Part shown: positions 24,210 through 31,436 of the stretch, one piece after another
How the letters are laid out: each line of letters begins with the position of its first letter
Numbering within the stretch: position 1 is the stretch's first letter
Assembly: GCA_947445775.1 (NCBI GenBank)
Contig: CANFEB010000027.1
Coordinates: 1 to 35,589 of the forward strand
DNA length: 35,589 nucleotides
DNA from: Oligoflexales bacterium
GTDB lineage: Bacteria; Bdellovibrionota_B; Oligoflexia; Oligoflexales; RGVZ01
Direction of reading: 5' to 3'
Program-made: the position numbers and the translations under genes
Notes under the pieces: generated by a model
Database searches by the model: none
The model's input: the letters and a program-made list of their open reading frames with translations, nothing else
What the model was told of the DNA's origin: nothing

Positions 24210-25004
24210 GTGACCCAGGGAAGCACTCAAAAACCATTGTTTCTGCTCTGTAATGACGACGGAGTGCATGCCCCTGGGATCAAGGTTTTGGCGGAGGCCA
24301 TTGCCCCGCTCGGGGACGTGGTTGTGGTCGCCCCCCACGTCGAAAGGTCGGCCTCGAGCCATGCAATTTCGATCCATAGCCCGCTCAGAGTAGAACAAAT
24401 TGGCCGTAATATTTATGCGGTCGAAGGCACCCCGGCGGACTGCATCATGCTGGCCTGCCGGCGCCTATTGCACCGCAAGCCATCCTGGGTCATTAGCGGC
24501 ATCAATCGGGGTGGAAACCTCGGAATTGACACGCTTTATTCGGGTACCGTCCATGCCGCTATGGAGGGGGCTTTGCACGGCTACCGGGCCATGGCTGTCT
24601 CCAGCCACGGACGGGGCAATTTGAACTACGAAACCGCCGGGCGGGTGGTCCGGATGCTCCTTGAAAAGCAAGAACTACTAGCCGTGAGCGACCGTTTTAC
24701 GATAAACGTGAATGTTCCGAACCTGCCGTTCGACGAACTCAAGGGGATCTCGGTGGCAGGAATGGGTCGTCGAATTTATGAAGATGAGATGGTCGAGGGG
24801 ATCGACCCCAGAGGGCGCCCGTATTATTGGATAGGCGCCGGTGGTGAGATGTTCGAGGATATCCCGGACTCTGACTGCTGCCTGGTGGATCAAGGCTACG
24901 CGACTGTATCGGTCCTGAAGCCAAGCCTCCTCGACGAGCGTGCGAATGATCTGCTTCGGCAAGTTTTGCCCGACGCGTTTTCAGGATCGTTTGCACAAAG
25001 GTAA
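24210..25004 (+). CDS. surE: 5'/3'-nucleotidase SurE
   Basis: The product is a metal-dependent phosphatase acting on nucleoside monophosphates, linked to stationary-phase and stress survival. The 264-residue product has the metal-binding DD pair in LLCNDDGVHAPG, the VVAPHVERSASSHAIS segment, GTPADC, SGINRGGNLG and YSGTVHAAMEG, all hallmarks of the family at normal length. GTG 24210 is the start; no strong ribosome-binding site is seen, and it follows the GltG-like gene by 13 bp, so it may depend on coupling. The surE to nlpD-like order matches the surE-pcm-nlpD arrangement of gammaproteobacteria with pcm missing. Confidence 0.94.
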   Translation: MTQGSTQKPLFLLCNDDGVHAPGIKVLAEAIAPLGDVVVVAPHVERSASSHAISIHSPLRVEQIGRNIYAVEGTPADCIMLACRRLLHRKPSWVISGINRGGNLGIDTLYSGTVHAAMEGALHGYRAMAVSSHGRGNLNYETAGRVVRMLLEKQELLAVSDRFTINVNVPNLPFDELKGISVAGMGRRIYEDEMVEGIDPRGRPYYWIGAGGEMFEDIPDSDCCLVDQGYATVSVLKPSLLDERANDLLRQVLPDAFSGSFAQR

Positions 25005-25043
25005 GAACCGGCCGGGAGCCTGATGCTTCCCATAGGAGGGTTC

Positions 25044-26051
25044 ATGTTGCGACTTCATTTTGGTGAAGTTTTAGGTGGTTTGGTTTTTTGTGTGCGTCAT
25101 GGCCGCGTTTCTTTCTTCGGCCTGATGATGTTTTTTGCGACCGGTTGCATGACGTTTGGAAGCCGCGACGGCGTGATCTATCAGGTCCGTGTCGAAAACG
25201 GCGATACTCTGGCCAACCTGTCGAAACGTTTTGATTCTAATTGGCAAAGTGTAGCCAGGATGAATGGGCTCAGCGGCAAAAACCCATTGCGCGTGGGCCA
25301 GGTTCTGCGTGTGGCGGCCGGGGTCGGAGCCAGCGACCTCAAAATCGGGCACGTTGATATGCCCATATCGCGGCGCTCCCAGGGTAATGTTTCTGCAAAA
25401 AGTCGCGGTCCAGCCGACGATGATTCTCGTTATGAGCAACCAGGCACTCCAGAGGCAGGCGACGAGCGAAGCTGGCAAGAGGAAGACCTCAATGCCCCAC
25501 GGAAAACTCCGGGCGCTGTGGATTCCGAGACGGATGATGACAGGGCGAGTGATTCCCGGGGCGGGCGTGGTTCGAAGGCTCGCAGCGGAATGATGGGCGA
25601 GCCAGCCCAGAATTTTGTAGTGAGTTGGCCAGCGCCTGGCGATGTTTCGTCCAACTACGGTCCTCGTTGGGGCCGCTTTCACAATGGCATCGACATCCGG
25701 GCAAGTCGTGGCGCGCAGATCCGAGCGGCGGCCGATGGGCGGGTGATTTTTGTTGGGCGTTTGAATGGGTATGGCAGAACCGTCATCGTCGATCACGGCC
25801 AATATCGCTCCCTGTACGGCCACTGCGAAAAGATCGTCGCCAAGCAGGGCACTTGGGTCAAATCAGGCACCCACATCGCCCACGTCGGGATCTCCGGGAA
25901 TTCTCGGGGGGCCCATTTGCACTTTGAACTGAGAACCCGCCGCGACCAGCCGGTGGATCCGATTCCTTTCATGGAAGCAAAACTTCTGAGTTCTGTGACT
26001 CATAAAAAATCCCGTAAAAAAGCCGTCGTTCGCACGGCAGCCACGCACTAA
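25044..26051 (+). CDS. NlpD-like LysM + M23 peptidase lipoprotein
   Basis: The 335-residue product has a lipoprotein signal with lipobox FATGC (lipidated C about residue 35). A LysM domain at about 50-95 (YQVRVENGDTLANLSKRF) binds peptidoglycan. A charged Ser/Arg/Asp-rich linker follows, then a C-terminal M23 (LytM) domain at about 190-310. The M23 zinc site looks complete: H213 and D217 in FHNGIDIR, H291 and H293 in HLHFE, plus the YGHC histidine. NlpD of E. coli has lost these residues and acts as an amidase activator, so this one may itself be a peptidase. AGGAGG lies four bases before ATG 25044; ATG 25023, with GGGAG, is a close alternative. Confidence 0.85.
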   Translation: MLRLHFGEVLGGLVFCVRHGRVSFFGLMMFFATGCMTFGSRDGVIYQVRVENGDTLANLSKRFDSNWQSVARMNGLSGKNPLRVGQVLRVAAGVGASDLKIGHVDMPISRRSQGNVSAKSRGPADDDSRYEQPGTPEAGDERSWQEEDLNAPRKTPGAVDSETDDDRASDSRGGRGSKARSGMMGEPAQNFVVSWPAPGDVSSNYGPRWGRFHNGIDIRASRGAQIRAAADGRVIFVGRLNGYGRTVIVDHGQYRSLYGHCEKIVAKQGTWVKSGTHIAHVGISGNSRGAHLHFELRTRRDQPVDPIPFMEAKLLSSVTHKKSRKKAVVRTAATH

Positions 26052-26071
26052 GCGTCTTCAGCCTACAACGA

Positions 26072-26109
26072 TTGACATACATTTAAGGCGCATCTAAAAT
26101 ATATTTTAG
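26072..26109 (+). promoter_or_regulatory. Promoter with palindromic operator upstream of the first DUF4143 ATPase
   Basis: TTGACA (26072-26077) and TAAAAT (26095-26100) are 17 bp apart, a near-ideal sigma70 promoter. The -10 lies inside the perfect 16-bp palindrome CTAAAATATATTTTAG (26094-26109). A protein bound there would block polymerase. AGGAG, which starts in the palindrome's last bases, sits eight bases before ATG 26121. Confidence 0.7.
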
Positions 26110-26120
26110 GAGCATCTCAA

Positions 26121-27308
26121 ATGAAAGAAATATTCAGAGATTTCAAGGGATTACTTGAAAATCGCCTGCTCGATTTGGAGCGATTGGCGCCATCCGCAAA
26201 TCTGCTACAGGTTCTGCTTGGCCCTCGACAGGTCGGAAAAACCACGGCAGTTCAGCAAATTGCTAAGACTTGGCCGGGACCAATCGTATTTGCCTCCGCA
26301 GATCTTCCCTTTGCGCCAGACTCAGAATGGGTTTCTACGCAGTGGCAAAAGGCACGTTCATACGAAAACAATAAAACCCTCCTGATATTGGACGAGATTC
26401 AAAAGGTTCATAATTGGAGTTCAATCATCAAAGTCTTAATTGATGAAGAGCGTCAGCGCCGATCTGGAATGCGTATTGTTTTGTTAGGGTCAGCAAGTTG
26501 GACCATTGAAGAAGGCCTTGGGGACACACTGGCGGGGCGATTTGAAATAACCCGTGCCTATCATTGGACGTATCAAGAATGCATGAGCGCTTTCGGCTGG
26601 GATCTGAAAACATTTCTTAAGTTTGGCGGCTATCCCGTGCCTGCGCAGTTCATTGACGATGCAGAGCGCTGGCAGCGATTTATTTTGGACTCTATTGTTG
26701 AGCCGATGTTATCCAAAGACATACTGCCGCTGAAGCACATTGCAAAGCCTGCCCTGTTTCGCCAGGCTTTCGCGTTGGCCATGTCATATCCGGCACAAGA
26801 AATTGCCATCCACAAAATGTTGGGTCAGCTCCAAGATCGCGGAAATAGTACGACCCTTAAGAACTATCTCGACATGATGGCAACCGGCTACGCGATACGC
26901 CTTCTGGAAAAATACTCTACTCGTTTGCTTTCTAAAAAGAGCTCGTCTCCGAAGCTTGTTCCATTGTGTTCCGCGTTAGTTCACGCTTTTGTGCGGCCCG
27001 ATTTAATGGACGAAGATAAAGAATGGTTCGGCAGAATGTTTGAAAATGCGATTGGGGCCCATTTGTGTAAAGGTTTTCTAGAGGTCAGTTATTGGCGTGA
27101 AGGAAAGGATGAGGTTGATTTCGTTGTTGTCATTGATCGTCAAGTTATTGGTATCGAGGTCAAATCTGGGCGAAGGAAATCAACCCGCGGATTGTCTGAA
27201 TTTAAAAATAAATTTCCCGCCGCAAAAACTGTTTTAATGGATCTTGAGTTGGGTGAAAAATTTTTGCTCGCACCGGATGCCAAAAAATTCCTGGAAAATA
27301 TTCTCTGA
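26121..27308 (+). CDS. AAA ATPase with DUF4143 / nuclease-like C-terminus, paralogue 1
   Basis: The 395-residue product has an N-terminal P-loop (GPRQVGKT, 34-41), Walker B LLILDE (87-92) and a sensor segment IVLLGSAS. A winged-helix-like middle (about 200-290) follows. The C-terminal DUF4143 region has a PD-(D/E)xK-like pattern, DEVDFVVV...IGIEVKSG (about 333-353). This is the widespread AAA_14 + DUF4143 family, common in accessory regions; its biochemical role is not settled. It has its own strong promoter with an embedded palindrome, so it looks like an independent, self-regulated unit. Its codon and base use appear more A/T-rich than the neighbouring nlpD and surE genes, consistent with transfer (by eye). 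It is followed by a triple 10-bp repeat. Confidence 0.88.
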   Translation: MKEIFRDFKGLLENRLLDLERLAPSANLLQVLLGPRQVGKTTAVQQIAKTWPGPIVFASADLPFAPDSEWVSTQWQKARSYENNKTLLILDEIQKVHNWSSIIKVLIDEERQRRSGMRIVLLGSASWTIEEGLGDTLAGRFEITRAYHWTYQECMSAFGWDLKTFLKFGGYPVPAQFIDDAERWQRFILDSIVEPMLSKDILPLKHIAKPALFRQAFALAMSYPAQEIAIHKMLGQLQDRGNSTTLKNYLDMMATGYAIRLLEKYSTRLLSKKSSSPKLVPLCSALVHAFVRPDLMDEDKEWFGRMFENAIGAHLCKGFLEVSYWREGKDEVDFVVVIDRQVIGIEVKSGRRKSTRGLSEFKNKFPAAKTVLMDLELGEKFLLAPDAKKFLENIL

Positions 27309-27310
27309 TC

Positions 27311-27340
27311 TTCTATTTACTTCTATTTACTTCTATTCAC
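27311..27340 (+). repeat. Three 10-bp tandem repeats TTCTATTTAC
   Basis: TTCTATTTAC is present twice exactly and once with one change (TTCTATTCAC), starting two bases after the stop of the first DUF4143 gene and ending just before the convergent hypothetical gene. It is followed by the 12-bp palindrome AATCAGCTGATT (27342-27353) and T-rich sequence, which might help terminate transcription. Confidence 0.85.
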
Positions 27341-27343
27341 TAA

Positions 27344-28111
27344 TCAGCTGATTTTCTTGAAGATCTGGTAGGCCGTGGCCGCTTGGTATCCGGCCAGATT
27401 GCTGGCTGCGCTTTCGACGCTTTTTTCCAGTGACCGAATCTGGTCGCGCTCAAAAAACTCGTTTTCCAAATGCTTCAGGGACCAGCTGTGATTCTGAGTG
27501 TTGGTGGCGGAATCAACCGCTCGGCCGATCATCAGGTGGCTGATCCAAATTCGGTCCTTGTTGACCAGTGCGGTGTACGCCTCCAATCCGTCGCGGGAGA
27601 GCGTGTGTTGGTGCAAGTCTTGGGAAATGGCCTCGCGGTTGAAAGATTTGTCGTCTTTAATCCGAAGGATGCGTTTTCGGTCCAAGCCCAAGGCATAGAG
27701 GACGAGGGCCTCTGCAAAATGATTTTCAAGAAAAGCGATTTCTTGCGCGTGCCATCCTTGCCGTTCCACGACGCGCCGCAATTCCTCGCGGGATCGGGAC
27801 AGGCGGGTTGCTCGTTTCCAGAATTCTATGTCGTTGACAGAGGTGCCTGAAATCGCGCTGGAGAGCATGCGCGGGTCTGCATCGATGAGCCCTTTGGGCA
27901 GCGCACTATGGGGCATGTCGGGTACTGCTCTAAATTTTTGATCTAGCCGGATTTGCAGCGGCGGGACCGGCGAAGACGGCACTAAAAAGGTCGGGTTCTG
28001 GGAAGGCATTTTCAAAATGCCATTGGCTGGGTCGGTATCGATCACGTTCAGGCGTCGTGAGACCTCCTCAGCCATCTGAATAGTCACCGGTTTGATCGGG
28101 TCAATCGCCAT
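27344..28111 (-). CDS. Hypothetical protein, no family recognised
   Basis: I do not recognise this 255-residue protein. It is predicted soluble, with no signal peptide or membrane helix. The N-terminal ~75 residues are Pro-rich (SQNPTFLVPSSPVPPLQ). The remainder is probably alpha-helical and charged (FWKRATRLSRSREELRRVVERQG, given here in part). ATG 28111 has GGGGGGA five bases upstream and is preferred to the longer reading to 28150. It stands alone on the minus strand between two DUF4143 ATPase genes that read the other way. It is coding-like: long, uninterrupted and with a good ribosome-binding site. Confidence 0.6.
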   Translation of the reverse strand: MAIDPIKPVTIQMAEEVSRRLNVIDTDPANGILKMPSQNPTFLVPSSPVPPLQIRLDQKFRAVPDMPHSALPKGLIDADPRMLSSAISGTSVNDIEFWKRATRLSRSREELRRVVERQGWHAQEIAFLENHFAEALVLYALGLDRKRILRIKDDKSFNREAISQDLHQHTLSRDGLEAYTALVNKDRIWISHLMIGRAVDSATNTQNHSWSLKHLENEFFERDQIRSLEKSVESAASNLAGYQAATAYQIFKKIS

Positions 28112-28246
28112 AAAGTCCCCCCAAAAACCACTATCTACGTAACGACGCAATTGGATGGGAACTTGCGTCAGACTTGTAAGTCATGGCATTTATTGGCGTT
28201 TAATGGGGGGAATTGGCAGGCCGTCTTGGAAGAAGTAGGGATCGAG

Positions 28247-28290
28247 GCAGAAGCGGTCTCCGACCTCGCTTCCCCGGAGAATGGCGATCA
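28247..28290 (-). repeat. 44-bp dispersed repeat, copy B
   Basis: This is the reverse-complement partner of 6712-6755 (39 of 44 positions identical). It lies in the 252-bp gap between the hypothetical gene and the second DUF4143 ATPase. In this copy, GAAGCG-GGTC pairs imperfectly with GACCGCTTC, so a short hairpin is possible. Confidence 0.75.
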
Positions 28291-28331
28291 ACGCCCAACA
28301 AAAAAAGCGTTGTCCAAAACAAACCAATTAT

Positions 28332-28350
28332 TTATACTAAAATAGTATAA
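28332..28350 (+). promoter_or_regulatory. Palindromic operator upstream of the second DUF4143 ATPase
   Basis: The perfect inverted repeat TTATACTA-AAA-TAGTATAA ends 13 bp before ATG 28364. It shares the core CTAAAATA with the palindrome before the other DUF4143 gene. The second arm contains TAGTATAAT, a -10-like element, and AAAGGGG of the ribosome-binding site follows, so binding here would shut off the gene. Confidence 0.65.
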
Positions 28351-28363
28351 TAAAGGGGTTTGT

Positions 28364-29722
28364 ATGTTGCCTAGGGATCTCACCGTTTTTAAAAGGTGGT
28401 TCTCCACCCGCAAACGTAAGCCCCTGGTGCTTCGGGGGGCGAGGCAGGTCGGCAAGTCAACGGCCGTACGACTCTTTGCAAAGGAGATGGGGCTCAAGCT
28501 GGTTGAAATCAATCTCGAGCAGTTTCCGCATCTGGATACGGTATTTAAAAGTCTCAACGTCGAGCAAATTCTGGCAACCATCGAATCGGCGACCGGGGAA
28601 TCCACTCAAAAGCCCAATTTGCTCCTCTTTCTAGATGAGGTGCAGGCCACGCCCAACGCTTTGGCTGCCCTACGTTATCTCTATGAGCAGCGGCCTGAGC
28701 TTCCCATTATTGCAGCGGGATCCCTGCTGGAATTTGTCCTCTCGGACCATGAATTTTCCATGCCAGTGGGTCGCGTGGAATATGCTTGGTTATACCCCCT
28801 TTCTTTTGCCGAGTTTCTCAGAGCTCGGGGGAAAATTTTCTTGGCTGAAACATTGGACGCATTCCAACCCGAGAAATTTTGGCCGGAGCCCCAACATCAG
28901 GATCTGCTGTTTGAATTGAGGTCTTACATGTTGGTGGGTGGCATGCCTGAGGTTGTTCAGGGTTTTGTGAACGGTTCAGACGAAAAAGAGATCCAATCAT
29001 TGCAAGACAACATCATCGTCACCTACGGCGATGACTTCTCGAAATATGCTTCTGGGGCCGCCCTTGGTCGACTCCAGCAGGCCTATCGTCGATTGCCGCA
29101 ACTCTGCGGTAAAAAAATTAAATTGGCGGAAGTATTGCCTCACGAAAAATCCGCAAACGTCAGATCTGTCATTGATCTGCTGGCGAAAGCTGGCATCATT
29201 CATCGTGTCCATCATGCTGCCTGCGATGGACTGCCGCTGCGCGCCAGCATCGACTTTCGCGTGTTCAAGGTTTATTGGTTGGATTGCGGATTACTGAATC
29301 GCATGCAGGGCCTAACTTGGCATGTTTGGCGGCAAAATAAAAAAAATATTTACGAGGGACAGCTCGCCGAACAGTTTGTCGCCCAGGAGTTGATGTCGGC
29401 CCAGAAGTCAGCGGACCCTGCGCCCCTTTGTTATTGGTTGCGTGAGGGCAAGTCAGCAAATAGTGAAGTTGATTTTGTCGTGCAACGTGATGCGGATCTC
29501 GTTCCTGTCGAAGTAAAATCTGGGGCGGCGGGAAGTTTGAAATCATTGGCCAGTTTCATGCAGTATAAAAAAGCTGAATACGCCATCAAGCTTGGCGCGC
29601 GAGCGCCATCCGTCCAGGACGTTTCCATGAAACTTTCATTAGCCGATCACACAGTCGAAATTCGATATAAGCTTGATGAGCGCCCGCTCTACCTTGCGGC
29701 GACAATTCGCCGTGATTTTTAA
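28364..29722 (+). CDS. AAA ATPase with DUF4143 / nuclease-like C-terminus, paralogue 2
   Basis: The 452-residue product has the P-loop GARQVGKS (25-32), Walker B LLLFLDE (85-91) and sensor PIIAAGSLLEF. The DUF4143-typical middle is LYPLSFAEFLRA and YMLVGGMPEVVQGF, and the C-terminal PD-(D/E)xK-like part is NSEVDFVVQ...LVPVEVKSG. It belongs to the same broad family as the gene at 26121 but is only distantly related to it: longer, with different linkers. ATG 28364 has AAAGGGG nine bases upstream. Function is unsettled for the family. pyrD follows 40 bp later in the same direction. Confidence 0.9.
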   Translation: MLPRDLTVFKRWFSTRKRKPLVLRGARQVGKSTAVRLFAKEMGLKLVEINLEQFPHLDTVFKSLNVEQILATIESATGESTQKPNLLLFLDEVQATPNALAALRYLYEQRPELPIIAAGSLLEFVLSDHEFSMPVGRVEYAWLYPLSFAEFLRARGKIFLAETLDAFQPEKFWPEPQHQDLLFELRSYMLVGGMPEVVQGFVNGSDEKEIQSLQDNIIVTYGDDFSKYASGAALGRLQQAYRRLPQLCGKKIKLAEVLPHEKSANVRSVIDLLAKAGIIHRVHHAACDGLPLRASIDFRVFKVYWLDCGLLNRMQGLTWHVWRQNKKNIYEGQLAEQFVAQELMSAQKSADPAPLCYWLREGKSANSEVDFVVQRDADLVPVEVKSGAAGSLKSLASFMQYKKAEYAIKLGARAPSVQDVSMKLSLADHTVEIRYKLDERPLYLAATIRRDF

Positions 29723-29762
29723 ACCCTCCCGGTGCGGGTCGTCCCGCCAGCAGGATGCTGTC

Positions 29763-30836
29763 ATGGTCAGAAAAAGCCTTGCTGAGATTGGAGCGAAAGC
29801 CTTGCAGCTGTTGCCGCCCGAGGCTGCACATGATCTGGGTATGCAACTTTTGGCCCTGGATCCCTTGCGGTTTTTTGCGGATGATTCTGCGCCTTTCGCT
29901 GTCCTTGAACGTCAGGGCCTTGGTTGCAAGGTGAACCTGCCTGGAATCGGCGAGCTGCCTCATCCAATCGGCCTGGCTGCTGGATTCGACAAAAACGCAG
30001 TTGCGCTGAAGGCTCTGGTCCGACTCGGATTTTCTCACATTGAAATCGGTGCGGTAACGCCACGCCCGCAAACAGGAAATCCAAAGCCGCGGTTGTTTCG
30101 TTATCGTGAGGACCTGGCGCTCATCAATCGCATGGGGTTTAATAACGACGGCGTAACCAAAATCAGCGATCGATTGCGATCCAATGGTTCTTTCGTCGCT
30201 AATGACTCCTGCGCCGCTTGCGCCGTGGGGGTCAACATTGGCAAAAATAAGGATACGCCCCCCGATGGCGCCATCGATGATTTTATGGAAGTTCACGCCG
30301 GCTTCAAGGATCTTGCCCGGTTTTTTGTCATCAACTTGAGTTCCCCCAATACGCCCGGTCTGCGGGAGTTGGCGACTCCGGAATTCATCGCTGAACTCGC
30401 GCGCCAGTTTGGTCCGGAAATACAAAAAATCTGGATCAAGTTTGATCCCGATATGAATCGTGACTCCTTTCAAAAACTGGTAGAAGCCACTGGCGTCGGT
30501 GGCTTTGGCGGGCTCGTGTTGACCAACACCCAGCGCGTCAACAAACCTGAGTCTGGCGGGCTTTCGGGGCAGCCGCTTCTTGGGCGAGCCAACACCGTTT
30601 TGGAATGGGCCTGGGACGTGCATCGCGGAAAAATTCCGATGATCGGCGTCGGCGGCATCATGTCTGGCGGAGATATTCTGGATAAAATCGTTCGTGGCGC
30701 CAACGCCGTCCAGATTTACACGGCATTGGCCTTTCAAGGTCCGCTGGTGGTGGCAAACCTGATGGCTGGGCTTGGGGTGGAAATGAGGCAGCGCGGATTT
30801 TCCTCACTTGAGGCGGCCCGAGGGGCTCATTATTAA
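29763..30836 (+). CDS. pyrD: Dihydroorotate dehydrogenase (quinone), class 2
   Basis: This FMN enzyme oxidises dihydroorotate to orotate in pyrimidine synthesis and passes electrons to quinone; class 2 enzymes bind the membrane through an N-terminal helical region. The 357-residue product has HPIGLAAGFDKNA, EIGAVTPRPQTGNPKPRLFR, NRMGFNNDG, the class 2 signature NLSSPNTPGLR with the catalytic Ser, and GVGGIMSGGD. ATG 29763 has AGGA nine bases upstream; a longer reading to 29673 would overlap the previous gene. The C-terminus is of normal length. Its last codons form the first copy of a 31-bp direct repeat and overlap the antisense end of the AbiEi-like gene by 33 nt. Confidence 0.95.
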   Translation: MVRKSLAEIGAKALQLLPPEAAHDLGMQLLALDPLRFFADDSAPFAVLERQGLGCKVNLPGIGELPHPIGLAAGFDKNAVALKALVRLGFSHIEIGAVTPRPQTGNPKPRLFRYREDLALINRMGFNNDGVTKISDRLRSNGSFVANDSCAACAVGVNIGKNKDTPPDGAIDDFMEVHAGFKDLARFFVINLSSPNTPGLRELATPEFIAELARQFGPEIQKIWIKFDPDMNRDSFQKLVEATGVGGFGGLVLTNTQRVNKPESGGLSGQPLLGRANTVLEWAWDVHRGKIPMIGVGGIMSGGDILDKIVRGANAVQIYTALAFQGPLVVANLMAGLGVEMRQRGFSSLEAARGAHY

Positions 30837-31436
30837 TTGGGTCAGGCGTAGCAGTTCTATAACCATTTGCCGCCGCGAGTCTGAGGCAATCAATTTCGCA
30901 TATCCAAGTGCACGTTGCATGCGGAACCCTTTCGGCAGTTCTAGCTCAGGCAAAGCCCGAAAACTCCGAGACCGCGTCTGCCTGAGATAGAAGAAGTCCA
31001 CCAAAGCCTTCTCAGGGGTAGCTATCTGTGCTGGTCCTCCGGCGAGTGGCTCGAACCCGCAAAAAAAATCTGGGACGACTTGATGTATGGCATACGTTCC
31101 GACTGTTGTTTTGGCGGTGCGTGTCTTGGCCGTCGAAACGAGATGGATCGTGGTGGGGATCTGCTCGATCATCCCGTGATGAAAGAGGGCCGTCTGGAGC
31201 GACACATAGCTAGGCGATGGGTCGGACAGATAGGGATGCAGCGTCCACGGATTTGCCTGGCGGTCGAGGAGCCATAGCCCGCGCACCAGTCGTGTCAGGT
31301 GTCCGACCCGAGCCAGTCTTGCGAGCATGGTGCTCGCCGTGGCTCGGCTGACGTTCCAGAGCGCCGCCGCATCATTTGTGCGCACGACCAGGGTCGGCAT
31401 GGCGCGAAGCTTCGCCAGTGCTTCGTTGAGGCTCAT
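30804..31436 (-). CDS. AbiEi-like antitoxin / winged-HTH repressor
   Basis: The 210-residue product has an N-terminal winged helix-turn-helix (NDAAALWNVSRATASTMLARL, about 23-43, then GHLTRLVRGLWLL) and an AbiEi-type C-terminal domain (PSYVSLQTALFHHGMIEQIP; EKALVDFFYLR). AbiEi proteins neutralise the AbiEii nucleotidyltransferase toxin and repress their own operon by binding inverted repeats. The start overlaps the toxin stop as ATGA. Being second in the operon is the reverse of the usual AbiEi-AbiEii order. The last ~14 residues (from about TQLIMSPSGRLK) are read from the direct repeat and antisense pyrD sequence, so the original C-terminus was probably different. Confidence 0.85.
   Translation of the reverse strand: MSLNEALAKLRAMPTLVVRTNDAAALWNVSRATASTMLARLARVGHLTRLVRGLWLLDRQANPWTLHPYLSDPSPSYVSLQTALFHHGMIEQIPTTIHLVSTAKTRTAKTTVGTYAIHQVVPDFFCGFEPLAGGPAQIATPEKALVDFFYLRQTRSRSFRALPELELPKGFRMQRALGYAKLIASDSRRQMVIELLRLTQLIMSPSGRLK
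30817..30847. repeat. 31-bp direct repeat, left copy (pyrD 3' end)
   Basis: These 31 bp, from the pyrD codons for Arg-Gly-Ala-His-Tyr and the stop to GGGTCAGGC, match 32278-32308 at 29 of 31 positions in the same orientation. The two copies lie 1461 bp apart and bracket the AbiEi/AbiEii genes. Confidence 0.93.

Noticed and set aside
28151-28345. Small plus-strand frame before the second DUF4143 gene
   Set aside because: It has a TTG start without a ribosome-binding site, runs through the dispersed repeat and into the palindromic operator, and has no recognisable product.
29586-30737. A 383-codon open frame antisense to the end of the DUF4143 gene and pyrD
   Set aside because: It is the mirror of two well-supported genes, shows no family features, and arises from GC-rich codon third positions.
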